Made by a program: the position numbers and the translations under genes. From positions 3,098,565 to 3,162,564 of the forward strand of contig NZ_KV917377.1 in NCBI RefSeq assembly GCF_002019705.1: a stretch of 64,000 nucleotides of DNA. The letters are read 5' to 3'. The notes under the pieces were generated by a model. The model was not told the origin of the DNA. It saw nothing but the letters and a program-made list of their open reading frames with translations, and ran no database searches. Positions 44,124 through 53,345 of this stretch are shown here, one piece after another (position 1 is the first letter of the stretch; each line of letters opens with the position of its first letter). Source of the stretch: Shouchella patagoniensis (lineage in GTDB: Bacteria > Bacillota > Bacilli > Bacillales > Bacillaceae_D).

Positions 44124-44217
44124 CTTTCTAGGGTTCCGTTGCGTGTAGCGTAAGGCTGGTCCGAGAGAAGGCGTGTGGCAACCGCCGCATACACGGAAGG
44201 ATAAAAGCCTGGGAGAC
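44124..44217 (+). ncRNA. Guanidine-I (ykkC) riboswitch aptamer
   Basis: The characteristic conserved blocks are in order: CTAGGGTTCCG, CTGGTCCGAGAG, the ACACGG stem arm, and AAGGATAAAAGCCTGGGAGA in two parts at 44197-44216. These are the hallmarks of the ykkC subtype 1 aptamer, which binds guanidinium. Its 3' end overlaps the left arm of a terminator, the usual arrangement for an ON switch: guanidine stabilises the aptamer and lets transcription proceed into the carboxyguanidine deiminase and guanidine carboxylase genes. Confidence 0.93.
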
Positions 44218-44234
44218 TCTGTCTCCCAGGCTTT
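44204..44234 (+). terminator. Riboswitch expression-platform terminator
   Basis: AAAGCCTGGGAGAC (44204-44217) pairs perfectly with GTCTCCCAGGCTTT (44221-44234) around a 3-nt loop, followed by a short T-rich tail. The left arm is part of the aptamer, so the two folds exclude each other. Confidence 0.88.
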
Positions 44235-44258
44235 ATTTAATAGGAGGAGGCGTTATAA

Positions 44259-44993
44259 GTGAAGTGGCGACATACATTACAAGCTGGCGGAAAGTGGTCA
44301 GGAACGATTCGAAAAGGGAGCTTGATAAAACTAACAACAAATGGCTCAGGAGGTAATCTCGCTTTTATGCTGTTTCACGCAACACAAAAAGAAGAGCGCT
44401 ATAGCATGCCTGACACGCTAAAGGCACAGAACACGTCCAAGCTCACAAAGGGAAACGTATTGATGAGCGATAATGGGCGAGTGATGGCAAGCATCGTGGA
44501 AGATACGGTAGGATGGCATGATCCTGTTAGCTCCTACATCACCCGTAAACAAACGGATAAAAAATATGGTGAAACAAGTTTTCAAGAGCATTCAAATGAA
44601 TGGCACCGAAGCGGTGAAGAAAATTTTGCAATAGAACTAATCCGTCAAGGTCTTGAACTAAGAGATATGGGACCAGTTGTAAATGTATTTTCAAAGGTTG
44701 ATTATCAAACGACTGGTGCGATGGCTTTTAGTACAAATCATAGCAAAGAGGGAGATTACATTGTTTTACGGACGGAAATGGACCTTCTATTACTATGTTC
44801 AAACACGCCACATCCGTTAAATCCAAGCAAGATATATCCGAGTAAATTCATTCACATTGAAGTGTCAGATGCACCACCTGTGGCAAAGAATGATCGTTGT
44901 GTAAATCATTGCGAGGAAAACAAGCGGGCCTTTGAAAATACATGGATGTTTGAATTGTTAACAGAGAAGAGTGAAAACCTCGTATTAAAATAA
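44259..44993 (+). CDS. Carboxyguanidine deiminase subunit (DUF1989, urea carboxylase-associated)
   Basis: A 244-residue protein of the DUF1989 family formerly called urea carboxylase-associated protein. The GTG start follows TAGGAGGAGG. Visible family segments are GNLAFMLFHATQKEERYSMPDTLKAQNT, written here only as FMLFHATQKEERYSMPDT, MSDNGRVMASIVEDTVGWHDP and LRTEMDLLLLCSNTPHPLNP. With the next gene it forms the two-subunit enzyme that converts carboxyguanidine to allophanate and ammonia in guanidine-assimilating bacteria. First gene after the guanidine riboswitch. Confidence 0.85.
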   Translation: MKWRHTLQAGGKWSGTIRKGSLIKLTTNGSGGNLAFMLFHATQKEERYSMPDTLKAQNTSKLTKGNVLMSDNGRVMASIVEDTVGWHDPVSSYITRKQTDKKYGETSFQEHSNEWHRSGEENFAIELIRQGLELRDMGPVVNVFSKVDYQTTGAMAFSTNHSKEGDYIVLRTEMDLLLLCSNTPHPLNPSKIYPSKFIHIEVSDAPPVAKNDRCVNHCEENKRAFENTWMFELLTEKSENLVLK

Positions 44994-45006
44994 GGGAGGC
45001 ATCTAA

Positions 45007-45657
45007 ATGACAACAATGCAATTAACCAGAAGCGATCGTAATCCTCAAACAGCTTTTTACGATAAGACGTTACCGGCAGGAATTGGGTGGATGCATGATT
45101 TGAAGAAGGGACAGGCTTTTCGAATCGTTGATTTATCAGGAAATCAAGCAGCTGATACGCTTTTATATGATACAAAAAATCCGAATGATCACTATAGTGC
45201 AGCAAGAACGATAACGGAACAAAAAAACCTGTATTTAACAACTGGAAGTATGTTGATGGCAGAGTCAGGTAAACCACTTGTGAAACTGACTGCTGATACG
45301 GTTGGACGTCATGACACGCTTGGTGGTGCTTGTTCTTCCCAGAGCAATACGGTTCGTTACGCACATGAACGAGCAGCGATGCACAATTGCCGTGATACGT
45401 TTATGTTAGAACTTGCAAAAAGAGGTGAGGGATATGCAAAACGGGATTTAGCACCTAATATAAATTTCTTTATGAATGTTCCAGTTACTTCAGAAGGTGG
45501 GCTTTCATTTGCAGATGGTATTTCGAGTCCTGGGGCGTATGTGGAAATGGTGGCTGAAACCGATACAACAGTGCTTATTTCTAATTGTCCCCAATTAAAT
45601 AACCCGTGTTCAGGTTTTAATCCTACACCAATTCGCTTGTTAATCTGGAATAAATAA
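45007..45657 (+). CDS. Carboxyguanidine deiminase subunit (DUF1989, urea carboxylase-associated)
   Basis: A 216-residue DUF1989 protein and paralogue of the preceding one: VDLSGNQAADTLLYDT, TADTVGRHDTLGGACSSQSN, HNCRDTFMLELAKRG and the C-terminal NCPQLNNPCSGFNPTPIRLL. Several Cys and His residues in these conserved blocks could bind a metal, as expected for a deiminase. AGGGAGG before the ATG. Its place between the other subunit and guanidine carboxylase fits the established pathway. Confidence 0.87.
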   Translation: MTTMQLTRSDRNPQTAFYDKTLPAGIGWMHDLKKGQAFRIVDLSGNQAADTLLYDTKNPNDHYSAARTITEQKNLYLTTGSMLMAESGKPLVKLTADTVGRHDTLGGACSSQSNTVRYAHERAAMHNCRDTFMLELAKRGEGYAKRDLAPNINFFMNVPVTSEGGLSFADGISSPGAYVEMVAETDTTVLISNCPQLNNPCSGFNPTPIRLLIWNK

Positions 45658-45680
45658 AAAGAGAAGAGGAGTGGAGCGAC

Positions 45681-48600
45681 TTGTTTAAAAAAATAGTAGT
45701 TGCCAATCGAGGAACAATCGCTGTTCGAATTATTCGAACATTAAAAGAGATGGGGATAACATCAGTCGCTATTTACACAAAAGCGGATGCGACAAGTCTT
45801 CATGTTCAACTAGCTGACGAGGCTATCTGCTTAGGAGAGGGACAAGTAAGTGAAAGTTATTTAAATCAAAGGGTTGTTCTTCAAACTGCTAAAGATACTG
45901 GAGCAGAAGCAATTCATCCAGGTTATGGCTTCTTAAGTGAAAACGCACTGTTCGCTCGTGCTTGTGCAGAGGCGGGTGTCGTCTTTATTGGACCAAAACC
46001 TGAACAGTTGGAACAGTTTGGTTTAAAACACGAGGCGAGGGCACTTGCATTAGCGGCAAATGTACCTTTGTTGCCTGGAACAGACTTGCTTTATACCGAA
46101 GAAGAATCTGTTCAAGCTGCTAAGGAAATTGGCTTTCCTGTTATGGTAAAGAGTACAGCAGGTGGAGGTGGCATAGGCATGCGTGTTTGCCACAATGAGG
46201 ATGAATTGCTTACAGCTTACGCGGCGGTTGTTCATTTAGCGGAACAACATTTTGGAAACGCAGGTCTTTTTATTGAAAAGTATATTGCCCAAGCTCGTCA
46301 TATAGAGGTTCAGTTGTTTGGTAGTCGCAGTGGTGATGTCGTTGCACTGGGAGAACGAGATTGCTCGATTCAACGTCGAAATCAAAAAGTGATTGAAGAA
46401 ACACCAGCACCTAATCTGGAGGAAACGGTGCGTACGGATATGCATGAAAGTGCATTGCGTCTCGCAAATGCTACTGGCTATGTAAATGCAGGTACAGTTG
46501 AGTTTTTATACGACGAAGCAGCTAAACGATTTTATTTCCTTGAAGTAAATACACGCTTACAAGTTGAACATGGAGTAACAGAAGAAGTGTATGGCGTTGA
46601 CATTGTGAAATGGATGGTTCAGGAGGCTGCCGGTGAGTGGGATGTTGCTTTAGCTCAATCGCTTCAACCACAGGGGCACAGTATTCAAGTGCGCGTTTAT
46701 GCAGAGGATTGCCAGCTTGATTTCCGTCCGAGTGCTGGAAAGCTCGACCAGGTTATAGTAGCGCAGAGTGTACGAAACGAGACATGGGTAGAGGCAGGTA
46801 CAATCGTATCAACGTTATATGATCCTTTACTGGCTAAAGTAATTGCTAAGGCAGAAACACGAGATCAAACAATCGTTAAACTGAGGTCAGCTTTAAATGA
46901 AACTCGCTTTTATGGGATTACATCTAATCTGATGTATGCCAGTGCGGTTTTAAACACACCTGAGTTTAAAAATGGGCATGTTTACACAAAATTGCTCAAT
47001 GACTTTGTGACAGATGAAGCGGCTCTTGAAGTTTTAGAGGGGGGCATTCAAACAACGGTGCAAGATTACCCGGCTAGACTAGGTCATTGGGATGTCGGTA
47101 TCCCGCCAAGTGGTCCAATGGATGCAGTTGCGTTCAGAATCGGTAACCGTTTACTTGGTAATGATGAGGGAGCTACCGGGCTTGAAATGACGCTATCAGG
47201 AGGTTCGTATCGTTTCCGGGGAGCGACTACATTTTGCTTGGCTGGAGCAGACATGGAAGCGGAGTTAGATGGTTGTCTTATAAACTTGTACGAGCCAATC
47301 ACAGTAAAGGCTGGAAGCATACTGACTTTTGGAAAAGCGATAACAGGCATGCGTACGTATTTACTCGTTGTTGGAGGGTTTGATGTACCGAAACTTCTTG
47401 GTAGTGGTGCAACATTTACACTAGGTGGATTTGGTGGACATGGCGGGCGTGCTTTGCGGACGGGTGATGTGCTTCGTTTGAATGGAGGTGTTTTTGATAA
47501 AGGAACCTCTACACCTATTAATCAGATGAACGATCAAAAAACATGGACAATTGGGGTTGTCCCAGGTCCTCATAGTACAACCGATTATATTGATCCAGCC
47601 TATTTGAGACAGCTCGAAACTGCAGAGTACGACGTCCATTTTAATAGCTCGCGAACTGGCGTACGTTTAAGTGGCCCGGCCCCTATATGGGCTCGAGAAG
47701 ATGGGGGAGATGCAGGTCTACACCCTTCAAACATCCATGATAATGCATATGCAATTGGTAGTTTGGATTTAACTGGTGATACGCCTATCTTGTTAGGTCC
47801 CGATGGTCCAAGCCTTGGTGGCTTTGTTTGTCCCGTGACAACGGCGACCGCGGAGTTATGGAAGATTGGGCAACTTCAGCCAGGAGATAAAGTGCATTTT
47901 CAACTTTTGACACTTGACCAAGCGAACGACATGCTTGTTAGACAAGAAGCTTACATTAAAGAAGGCGGGTATCTTCCAGAGCTCCCGAAACCAACTAAAA
48001 GATTAGAAGGCTCTTATCCTCTTTTATATGAAAGTGCCGCTGACGGCTCAAATGATATGGCAATAACGATTCGAGCGGCAGGGGATGCGTATATACTCGT
48101 AGAATACGGTGAGATGGAATTACATTTACCTTATCGCTTTCAAGCGCATCTCTTAATGGAAGCAATTGAGTTAGAAGATGATTTTCCAGTATATGAATTA
48201 ACACCAGGGATTCGATCGCTGCAAATTCACCTAGATCCGTTGCGAATATCAGTGCAGGAAGCGTGTGAGAAAGTTGTTGCACTAAATAAAGCCATACCAT
48301 CCCTTGAGACGGTTGAAGTACCTTCGCGTATTGTAAAGCTTCCTTTATCGTGGGCTGATCCGACTGCGCAGCTTGCGATGGAGCGCTATGAAAAGAACAT
48401 TCGCCCCGATGCGCCTTGGTGTCCTGATAATATAGAATTTATTCGACGTATTAATGGGCTTGCGGGGGTGGATGAAGTTGCTCAAACCGTATTTGAAGCA
48501 AATTACATGGTTATGGGCCTTGGTGATGTTTATCTTGGTGCACCAGTAGCAACACCAACAGACCCACGCCATCGTCTGATCACTACAAAATACAATCCAG

Positions 48601-49292
48601 CTCGGACGTGGACACCAGAAAATGCTGTTGGAATTGGTGGAGCCTATATGTGTATATATGGTTTAGAAGGGCCAGGAGGTTATCAACTTGTGGGTCGTAC
48701 GGTGCAAATCTGGAATCACTTAAAGCCGTCAAAAAGTTTTAAAGATGGCAAGCCATGGCTGCTGCGTTTCTTTGATCAAATACAGTACTATCCGGTGACT
48801 GAAGAGGAATTAAATAACATGCGACAAGAGATGGAGCGAGGCTCATTTGAAGTAGAGATGGAAGAAACAACATTTAAGCTAGGAGAATACCTTGCCTTTC
48901 TTGAAGAGATCCAAGAAGGGAGTAAGACTTTTAAACAGAAACAACAGGATGCTTTTGCAAAGGAGCGCGAGGATTGGCGGCAAAAAGGTCTCGCGGAATA
49001 TGTATCTGAAGTTGTAACCGAGAGCAAGGAGATAGTTGATGAGCTACAAGAAGGTGTCGAGCCCGTTGCGAGCACTATGCCTGGGAGCGTGTGGAAGGTA
49101 CTCGTTAAGCCTGGTCAATATGTAGAAGAAGGGGAAATTCTATTAATTGAGGAGAGCATGAAAATGGAGTTTCCACAATACGCCACGGTTTCTGGAACAA
49201 TTAAAAACGTTTATGTGAAACCAGGAGATGAAGTACAAGTCGGTAGCCGTATTGTAGCGATTGCTAAGAAAAAAAGCGAGGTGTTGACCTAA
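45681..49292 (+). CDS. Biotin-dependent guanidine (urea) carboxylase
   Basis: A 1203-residue carboxylase. About residues 1-445 are biotin carboxylase (IVVANRGTIAVRIIRT, ATP loop KSTAGGGGIGMRV, EVNTRLQVEHGVTE); about 455-760 and 790-1045 are AHS2/KipA-like and AHS1/KipI-like parts of the carboxyltransferase domain; about 1125-1200 is the biotinyl domain with Lys1161 in EESMKMEFP (Ser where most have Ala). The TTG start follows AGAGGAGTGGAG. Known relatives behind guanidine-I riboswitches prefer guanidine over urea, making carboxyguanidine. The riboswitch and the two deiminase subunits argue for guanidine here; sequence alone does not prove it. Confidence 0.9.
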   Translation: MFKKIVVANRGTIAVRIIRTLKEMGITSVAIYTKADATSLHVQLADEAICLGEGQVSESYLNQRVVLQTAKDTGAEAIHPGYGFLSENALFARACAEAGVVFIGPKPEQLEQFGLKHEARALALAANVPLLPGTDLLYTEEESVQAAKEIGFPVMVKSTAGGGGIGMRVCHNEDELLTAYAAVVHLAEQHFGNAGLFIEKYIAQARHIEVQLFGSRSGDVVALGERDCSIQRRNQKVIEETPAPNLEETVRTDMHESALRLANATGYVNAGTVEFLYDEAAKRFYFLEVNTRLQVEHGVTEEVYGVDIVKWMVQEAAGEWDVALAQSLQPQGHSIQVRVYAEDCQLDFRPSAGKLDQVIVAQSVRNETWVEAGTIVSTLYDPLLAKVIAKAETRDQTIVKLRSALNETRFYGITSNLMYASAVLNTPEFKNGHVYTKLLNDFVTDEAALEVLEGGIQTTVQDYPARLGHWDVGIPPSGPMDAVAFRIGNRLLGNDEGATGLEMTLSGGSYRFRGATTFCLAGADMEAELDGCLINLYEPITVKAGSILTFGKAITGMRTYLLVVGGFDVPKLLGSGATFTLGGFGGHGGRALRTGDVLRLNGGVFDKGTSTPINQMNDQKTWTIGVVPGPHSTTDYIDPAYLRQLETAEYDVHFNSSRTGVRLSGPAPIWAREDGGDAGLHPSNIHDNAYAIGSLDLTGDTPILLGPDGPSLGGFVCPVTTATAELWKIGQLQPGDKVHFQLLTLDQANDMLVRQEAYIKEGGYLPELPKPTKRLEGSYPLLYESAADGSNDMAITIRAAGDAYILVEYGEMELHLPYRFQAHLLMEAIELEDDFPVYELTPGIRSLQIHLDPLRISVQEACEKVVALNKAIPSLETVEVPSRIVKLPLSWADPTAQLAMERYEKNIRPDAPWCPDNIEFIRRINGLAGVDEVAQTVFEANYMVMGLGDVYLGAPVATPTDPRHRLITTKYNPARTWTPENAVGIGGAYMCIYGLEGPGGYQLVGRTVQIWNHLKPSKSFKDGKPWLLRFFDQIQYYPVTEEELNNMRQEMERGSFEVEMEETTFKLGEYLAFLEEIQEGSKTFKQKQQDAFAKEREDWRQKGLAEYVSEVVTESKEIVDELQEGVEPVASTMPGSVWKVLVKPGQYVEEGEILLIEESMKMEFPQYATVSGTIKNVYVKPGDEVQVGSRIVAIAKKKSEVLT

Positions 49293-51031
49293 TGGAATGG
49301 CATACAATTAAACAGTTGCGTTCTGCATATCGACTCAAGCAGACAACACCAGAAGAAGTGATGGAGGAGTTGATTAAGTGTAGTGTTGAGGATGAAGATT
49401 ACAACATATGGATTTCTCCTCCAGAAAAAAGGAAGCTTGCGCCTTTCTTAGATCATCTACGGACGCTTGATCCGCATGAAGCACCTTTATGGGGCATTCC
49501 ATTTGCTGTAAAAGACAATATTGACGTTGCGGGCTTTGAAACAACAGCAGGCTGCGGAGAGTATGCATATGAACCGAAGCGATCTGCGACGGTCATTGAC
49601 CGCCTTATCGCGGCAGGGGCAATCCCTGTTGGAAAAACGAACTTAGATCAGTTTGCAACGGGACTTGTTGGGACTCGGAGCCCTTATGGAGAAACCCATA
49701 ATGGATTAAGGCCAGAATATATTAGCGGCGGTTCGAGCTCTGGTTCTGCAGTGGCCGTAGCGAGGAGACTAGTGCCATTTTCTTTAGGGACGGATACTGC
49801 GGGCTCTGGGAGAATTCCCGCGAGCTTGCACGGACTTGTGGGATTTAAATCGAGTTTGGGTGCGTGGTCAACAAAGGGTGTCGTTCCTGCTTGCGCAAGC
49901 ATCGATTGTGTCACTGCATTTACTCATACAATTGAAGACGCTCGGCTTGTTGACGACGTTATTCGTGGATATGATGAGGAGGATCCGTTCTCACTAACAA
50001 CTCCTCGACTGTCTTCAGCGAAGCCAGTTCGCTACCTAGTTCCGAAAAAAGACTCGCTTTGTTTTTACGGAGTCCATGCAAAAGCGTATGAACAAGCTTG
50101 GGATGAGTCAGTGCGTGTGCTGGAAGAGATGGGAACGCCCGTTGACTACATTGACACGTCGCTTTTATCGGAAGCGGCCAGTCTTCTTTATGATGGGCCA
50201 TTAGTCGCTGAAAGGTGGGCAGCGGTTGGCGATTTTATCGCTTCTCACCCGAATGTGGCATTCCCTGTTACAGAAAAAGTCATTCGTTCTGCAAAAAATC
50301 CAGCCTACGACGCAACTGCCCTTTTTCAGGCGCAACACCGACTTAAGAAGATTAAGCGCCAGGTGTGGGAGTGGCTTGGTGAAGACGGTGTTTTAATGAT
50401 GCCGACAAATGGTGGTACGTATACAAGAGACCAAGTGCGAGATAATCCAATTTTAACAAATAGTAATATGGGCTTGTACACAAACCATTGCAATTTGCTT
50501 GATTTATGTGCCATCGCAATGCCTGGTAAGACACAAGAAGACGAATTACCGTTTGGAGTCACTTTCTTTGCTACACATAAAAGTGAGCGCTTTATCGTCG
50601 GAGCGGCAGAGGCATTCGAACAAGCAAACGAACCTTCTGCTCTTTTAGCGGTTTGTGGCTTACATATGCGAGGTTTTCCACTCGAAGGACAGATGCGGAC
50701 GCGACGTGCCGTTTTTAAAGAGAAAATAGCTACTGCTCCTATTTATAAATTGCTAAAGCTACCAGGTGAACCAGCGAAACCTGGTCTCGTGAAGCAAAAT
50801 GAAGGTGGTCAGTTAATTGAGGTTGAACTTTGGGATATGCCATTATCTGAATATGGCTCTTTTCTAGGATTGATTAAAGCACCACTTGGCCTTGGCAAAG
50901 TAGTGCTTGCAGATGGTAGAGAAGTAAATGGCTTTATTTGTGAAGGGTCTGCGGTAGAAGGAGCGGAAGATATAACAGATTCAGGTGGTTGGCGAAATGC
51001 CTTACTGAAAGATGAAATTCAAAGGAAATAG
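49292..51031 (+). CDS. atzF: Allophanate hydrolase
   Basis: A 579-residue amidase-signature enzyme with the Lys-cisSer-Ser triad: Lys74 in FAVKDNIDVAG, Ser148 in SGGSSSGSAVAVA and Ser172 in GTDTAGSGRIPA. Beyond about residue 455 a C-terminal domain (ALLAVCGLHMRGFPLEGQM, then LWDMPLSEYGSFLG) matches the second domain of AtzF/Dur1,2. It splits allophanate to ammonia and CO2, the last step of guanidine assimilation. Its ATG shares one base with the carboxylase stop (TAATG). Confidence 0.92.
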   Translation: MEWHTIKQLRSAYRLKQTTPEEVMEELIKCSVEDEDYNIWISPPEKRKLAPFLDHLRTLDPHEAPLWGIPFAVKDNIDVAGFETTAGCGEYAYEPKRSATVIDRLIAAGAIPVGKTNLDQFATGLVGTRSPYGETHNGLRPEYISGGSSSGSAVAVARRLVPFSLGTDTAGSGRIPASLHGLVGFKSSLGAWSTKGVVPACASIDCVTAFTHTIEDARLVDDVIRGYDEEDPFSLTTPRLSSAKPVRYLVPKKDSLCFYGVHAKAYEQAWDESVRVLEEMGTPVDYIDTSLLSEAASLLYDGPLVAERWAAVGDFIASHPNVAFPVTEKVIRSAKNPAYDATALFQAQHRLKKIKRQVWEWLGEDGVLMMPTNGGTYTRDQVRDNPILTNSNMGLYTNHCNLLDLCAIAMPGKTQEDELPFGVTFFATHKSERFIVGAAEAFEQANEPSALLAVCGLHMRGFPLEGQMRTRRAVFKEKIATAPIYKLLKLPGEPAKPGLVKQNEGGQLIEVELWDMPLSEYGSFLGLIKAPLGLGKVVLADGREVNGFICEGSAVEGAEDITDSGGWRNALLKDEIQRK

Positions 51032-51111
51032 ATATCAAATTGGTACGGATAAAAGGTAAATTCCTTTATACAGGTTTTGATTTTCCATGAGCCTAAAAAA
51101 GTCTGCTTTAG

Positions 51112-51137
51112 AAGCATCTCTCTTAGTTATAGAGAGG
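51112..51137 (+). terminator. Terminator of the guanidine operon
   Basis: AAGCATCTCTC pairs with GAGAGGTGCTT (one G-T pair) across 51112-51142 with a T-run reaching to about 51147; placed 80 bp after atzF. Confidence 0.82.
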
Positions 51138-51231
51138 TGCTTTTTTGTATGTCATAAAAATTTAAAGGATTTAACGAGGCGAGAAAGAAAAAGTCAACAT
51201 TACCACTACTTATAAGAAGGGATTGAAAATC

Positions 51232-52065
51232 TTGCGGGATGCGCTGTTGCAGACAGAAGAAGGAATCCATTTATACGAAAACAAACATAGGGCTAAAAAC
51301 CACATTCAAAGCCATTATCATTACACACACCAGCTGCTATACGTGCTGGAAGGTGAAGGAGAATGTATTTTAGATAAGAAACCGTATCCTTTGCTGGAGG
51401 ATCGTTTTATCGTTATCCGCCCATTGACACCTCATTCGATACAAGCTCGTTCAAAAATGACGATGCTTGTGCTTCAATTTGATGAAACATTTTTACCAGA
51501 TGAATATAAAAATGAGTTGGTTTCTCCGGTGTTTGCACAATCGGAGGTCTTGCAACTAAATGCATTTAAAGGTAGTGAAATCAGACAATTATTGAGAAAA
51601 ATGTTATATGAGCAGTTGCATAGACAAGAAGGTCAATCTGCAATTGGTCTTAAATTGTTTTTAGGACAAATCTTGCTTGCTTTAGTACGGATGAAACAGC
51701 ACAGCAATGTTCAAGACGCCAATAACCGTCGGGCTGAGGATCTAAAACGTTATATTGAAAGCCATTATTATCAACTGACTCACGCAGAGGATTTGGCAGC
51801 TAAAATGGGAATTAGCTCTCGTTATATGCAGCAAATTTTTAAGGATAGTTATCAAATGACACCGATACAATACTTAACTGAAATTCGTTTAAATCGAGTA
51901 AAACATTTGTTGGTGGAAACAAATTTAGACATTGTCTCGATTTGTTTTGAAGTTGGTTTTGAGTCGGTTTCAACCTTTTATCGGGTGTTTAAGAACCGGG
52001 TTGGTGTAAGTCCACTTGTTTATCAAAAAACGCACGTAGATGACGTCGTGGAAAACAATCTCTGA
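51232..52065 (+). CDS. AraC-family regulator
   Basis: A 277-residue regulator with an N-terminal cupin domain (HIQSHYHYTHQLLYVLEGEGE, cited as SHYHYTHQLLYVLEGEGE) and C-terminal double HTH (AEDLAAKMGISSRYMQQIFK; IVSICFEVGFESVSTFYRVF). I take the TTG at 51232, 10 bp after AGAAGGG; another TTG at 51223 is too close to that site. It stands directly before the Gfo/Idh-DUF993 genes in the same direction and probably controls them; the sensed sugar is unknown. Confidence 0.83.
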   Translation: MRDALLQTEEGIHLYENKHRAKNHIQSHYHYTHQLLYVLEGEGECILDKKPYPLLEDRFIVIRPLTPHSIQARSKMTMLVLQFDETFLPDEYKNELVSPVFAQSEVLQLNAFKGSEIRQLLRKMLYEQLHRQEGQSAIGLKLFLGQILLALVRMKQHSNVQDANNRRAEDLKRYIESHYYQLTHAEDLAAKMGISSRYMQQIFKDSYQMTPIQYLTEIRLNRVKHLLVETNLDIVSICFEVGFESVSTFYRVFKNRVGVSPLVYQKTHVDDVVENNL

Positions 52066-52152
52066 AATTGAGAATAAGATGCCGAGAGTGGTAAGAGTTA
52101 TATGCGCGCTTCCATTATGATAGGTGTAATTTAATAATTGGGAGTGATGACT

Positions 52153-53331
52153 ATGGGCGAGAAAAAGATTGGTATTATTATGAACGGAGTAACAGGAAGA
52201 ATGGGCACAAATCAACATTTGATTCGTTCAATTGTTGCCATACGTGAGCAAGGTGGTATTGTACTTGATGATGGGGAAGTCTTATTGCCGGATCCTATTC
52301 TTGTTGGCCGCAATGAAGCGAAATTAGAAAATCTAGCAATTAAGTATGGAATTAGTCGAATTGAAACGAATTTAGAGCGGGCATTAGCTGACAAAGAAAA
52401 TTTAATTTATTTTGATTCACAAACAACCAATCGACGCGCGGCAGATATTAAAAAAGCGATAGCGGCAGGCAAACATATTTATTGCGAGAAACCTACAGCT
52501 ACTACTTTAGAGGGTTCACTTGAATTAGCGCAAATGGCGAAGGCGGCAGGTGTTAAAAATGGGGTCGTGCAAGATAAGCTTTTTTTACCTGGTTTATTAA
52601 AATTAAAGCGTTTAATAGATAGTGGGTATTTTGGCGAAATTTTATCCGTTAAACTTGATTTTGGTTATTGGGTATTTGAAGGTGATTGGCAGGAGGGACA
52701 ACGGCCAAGTTGGAATTACAGGGAAGAAGATGGTGGAGGCATCATTGTTGATATGTTTGCTCATTGGCGTTATGTGATTGATCATTTGTTTGGTGAAATT
52801 AAATCACTTACATGTATCGGTGCAACGCATATTCCAAAGCGTATTGACGAACAAGGGAATGTATACAGAGCAACCGCTGACGATGCAGCCTATGCAATCT
52901 TTGAGTTGGAGAATGGCGTTGTGGTTCAAGCAAATTCCTCCTGGACAACGCGAGTTAACCGTGATGATTTGTTAACGATTCAAGTTGATGGGAAATTTGG
53001 TAGTGCGGTGGCTGGTTTACGGGATTGTAAAGTCCAACACCGTGTACAGACTCCACGCCCAACTTGGAATCCAGACATTCCAAATTCAATTAAATTCCAA
53101 GAACAATGGCAGGAAGTACCTGAAAATGAGGTTTATGATAATGGTTTTAAAGCACAGTGGGAGTTGTTTTTAAAACATGTCGAGTGTGGTAGCGAGTTTC
53201 CTTGGGACTTGCTTGAGGGAGCAAAAGGAACGCAATTATCTGATTTGGGTCTGACAGCGTGGCGTGAGCGAAAATGGGTTGATGTACCAAAGCTTGAGCT
53301 TGCTACTGAAGTATCAGCTAAACAGGTCTAG
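52153..53331 (+). CDS. Gfo/Idh/MocA-family oxidoreductase (first)
   Basis: A 392-residue NAD(P)-dependent sugar oxidoreductase. An unusual Rossmann opening IGIIMNGVTGRMGTNQHLIR, the EKP motif in HIYCEKPTATT and a catalytic-type region GGGIIVDMFAHWRYVIDHLF are visible. I start at the ATG at 52153 after TTGGGAG; other in-frame starts lie 6 and 15 bp upstream. The substrate is unknown. It heads a four-gene group (52153-56537) that contains a second Gfo/Idh enzyme and two TIM barrels, an arrangement seen for pathways that oxidise a sugar at C3, rearrange it and reduce it again. Confidence 0.83.
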   Translation: MGEKKIGIIMNGVTGRMGTNQHLIRSIVAIREQGGIVLDDGEVLLPDPILVGRNEAKLENLAIKYGISRIETNLERALADKENLIYFDSQTTNRRAADIKKAIAAGKHIYCEKPTATTLEGSLELAQMAKAAGVKNGVVQDKLFLPGLLKLKRLIDSGYFGEILSVKLDFGYWVFEGDWQEGQRPSWNYREEDGGGIIVDMFAHWRYVIDHLFGEIKSLTCIGATHIPKRIDEQGNVYRATADDAAYAIFELENGVVVQANSSWTTRVNRDDLLTIQVDGKFGSAVAGLRDCKVQHRVQTPRPTWNPDIPNSIKFQEQWQEVPENEVYDNGFKAQWELFLKHVECGSEFPWDLLEGAKGTQLSDLGLTAWRERKWVDVPKLELATEVSAKQV

Positions 53332-53345
53332 GGGGACAACAATCA

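Noticed and set aside
44204-44234. Terminator of a preceding gene
   Set aside because: There is no plus-strand gene before it; the left arm is part of the guanidine-I aptamer, so it is the expression platform.
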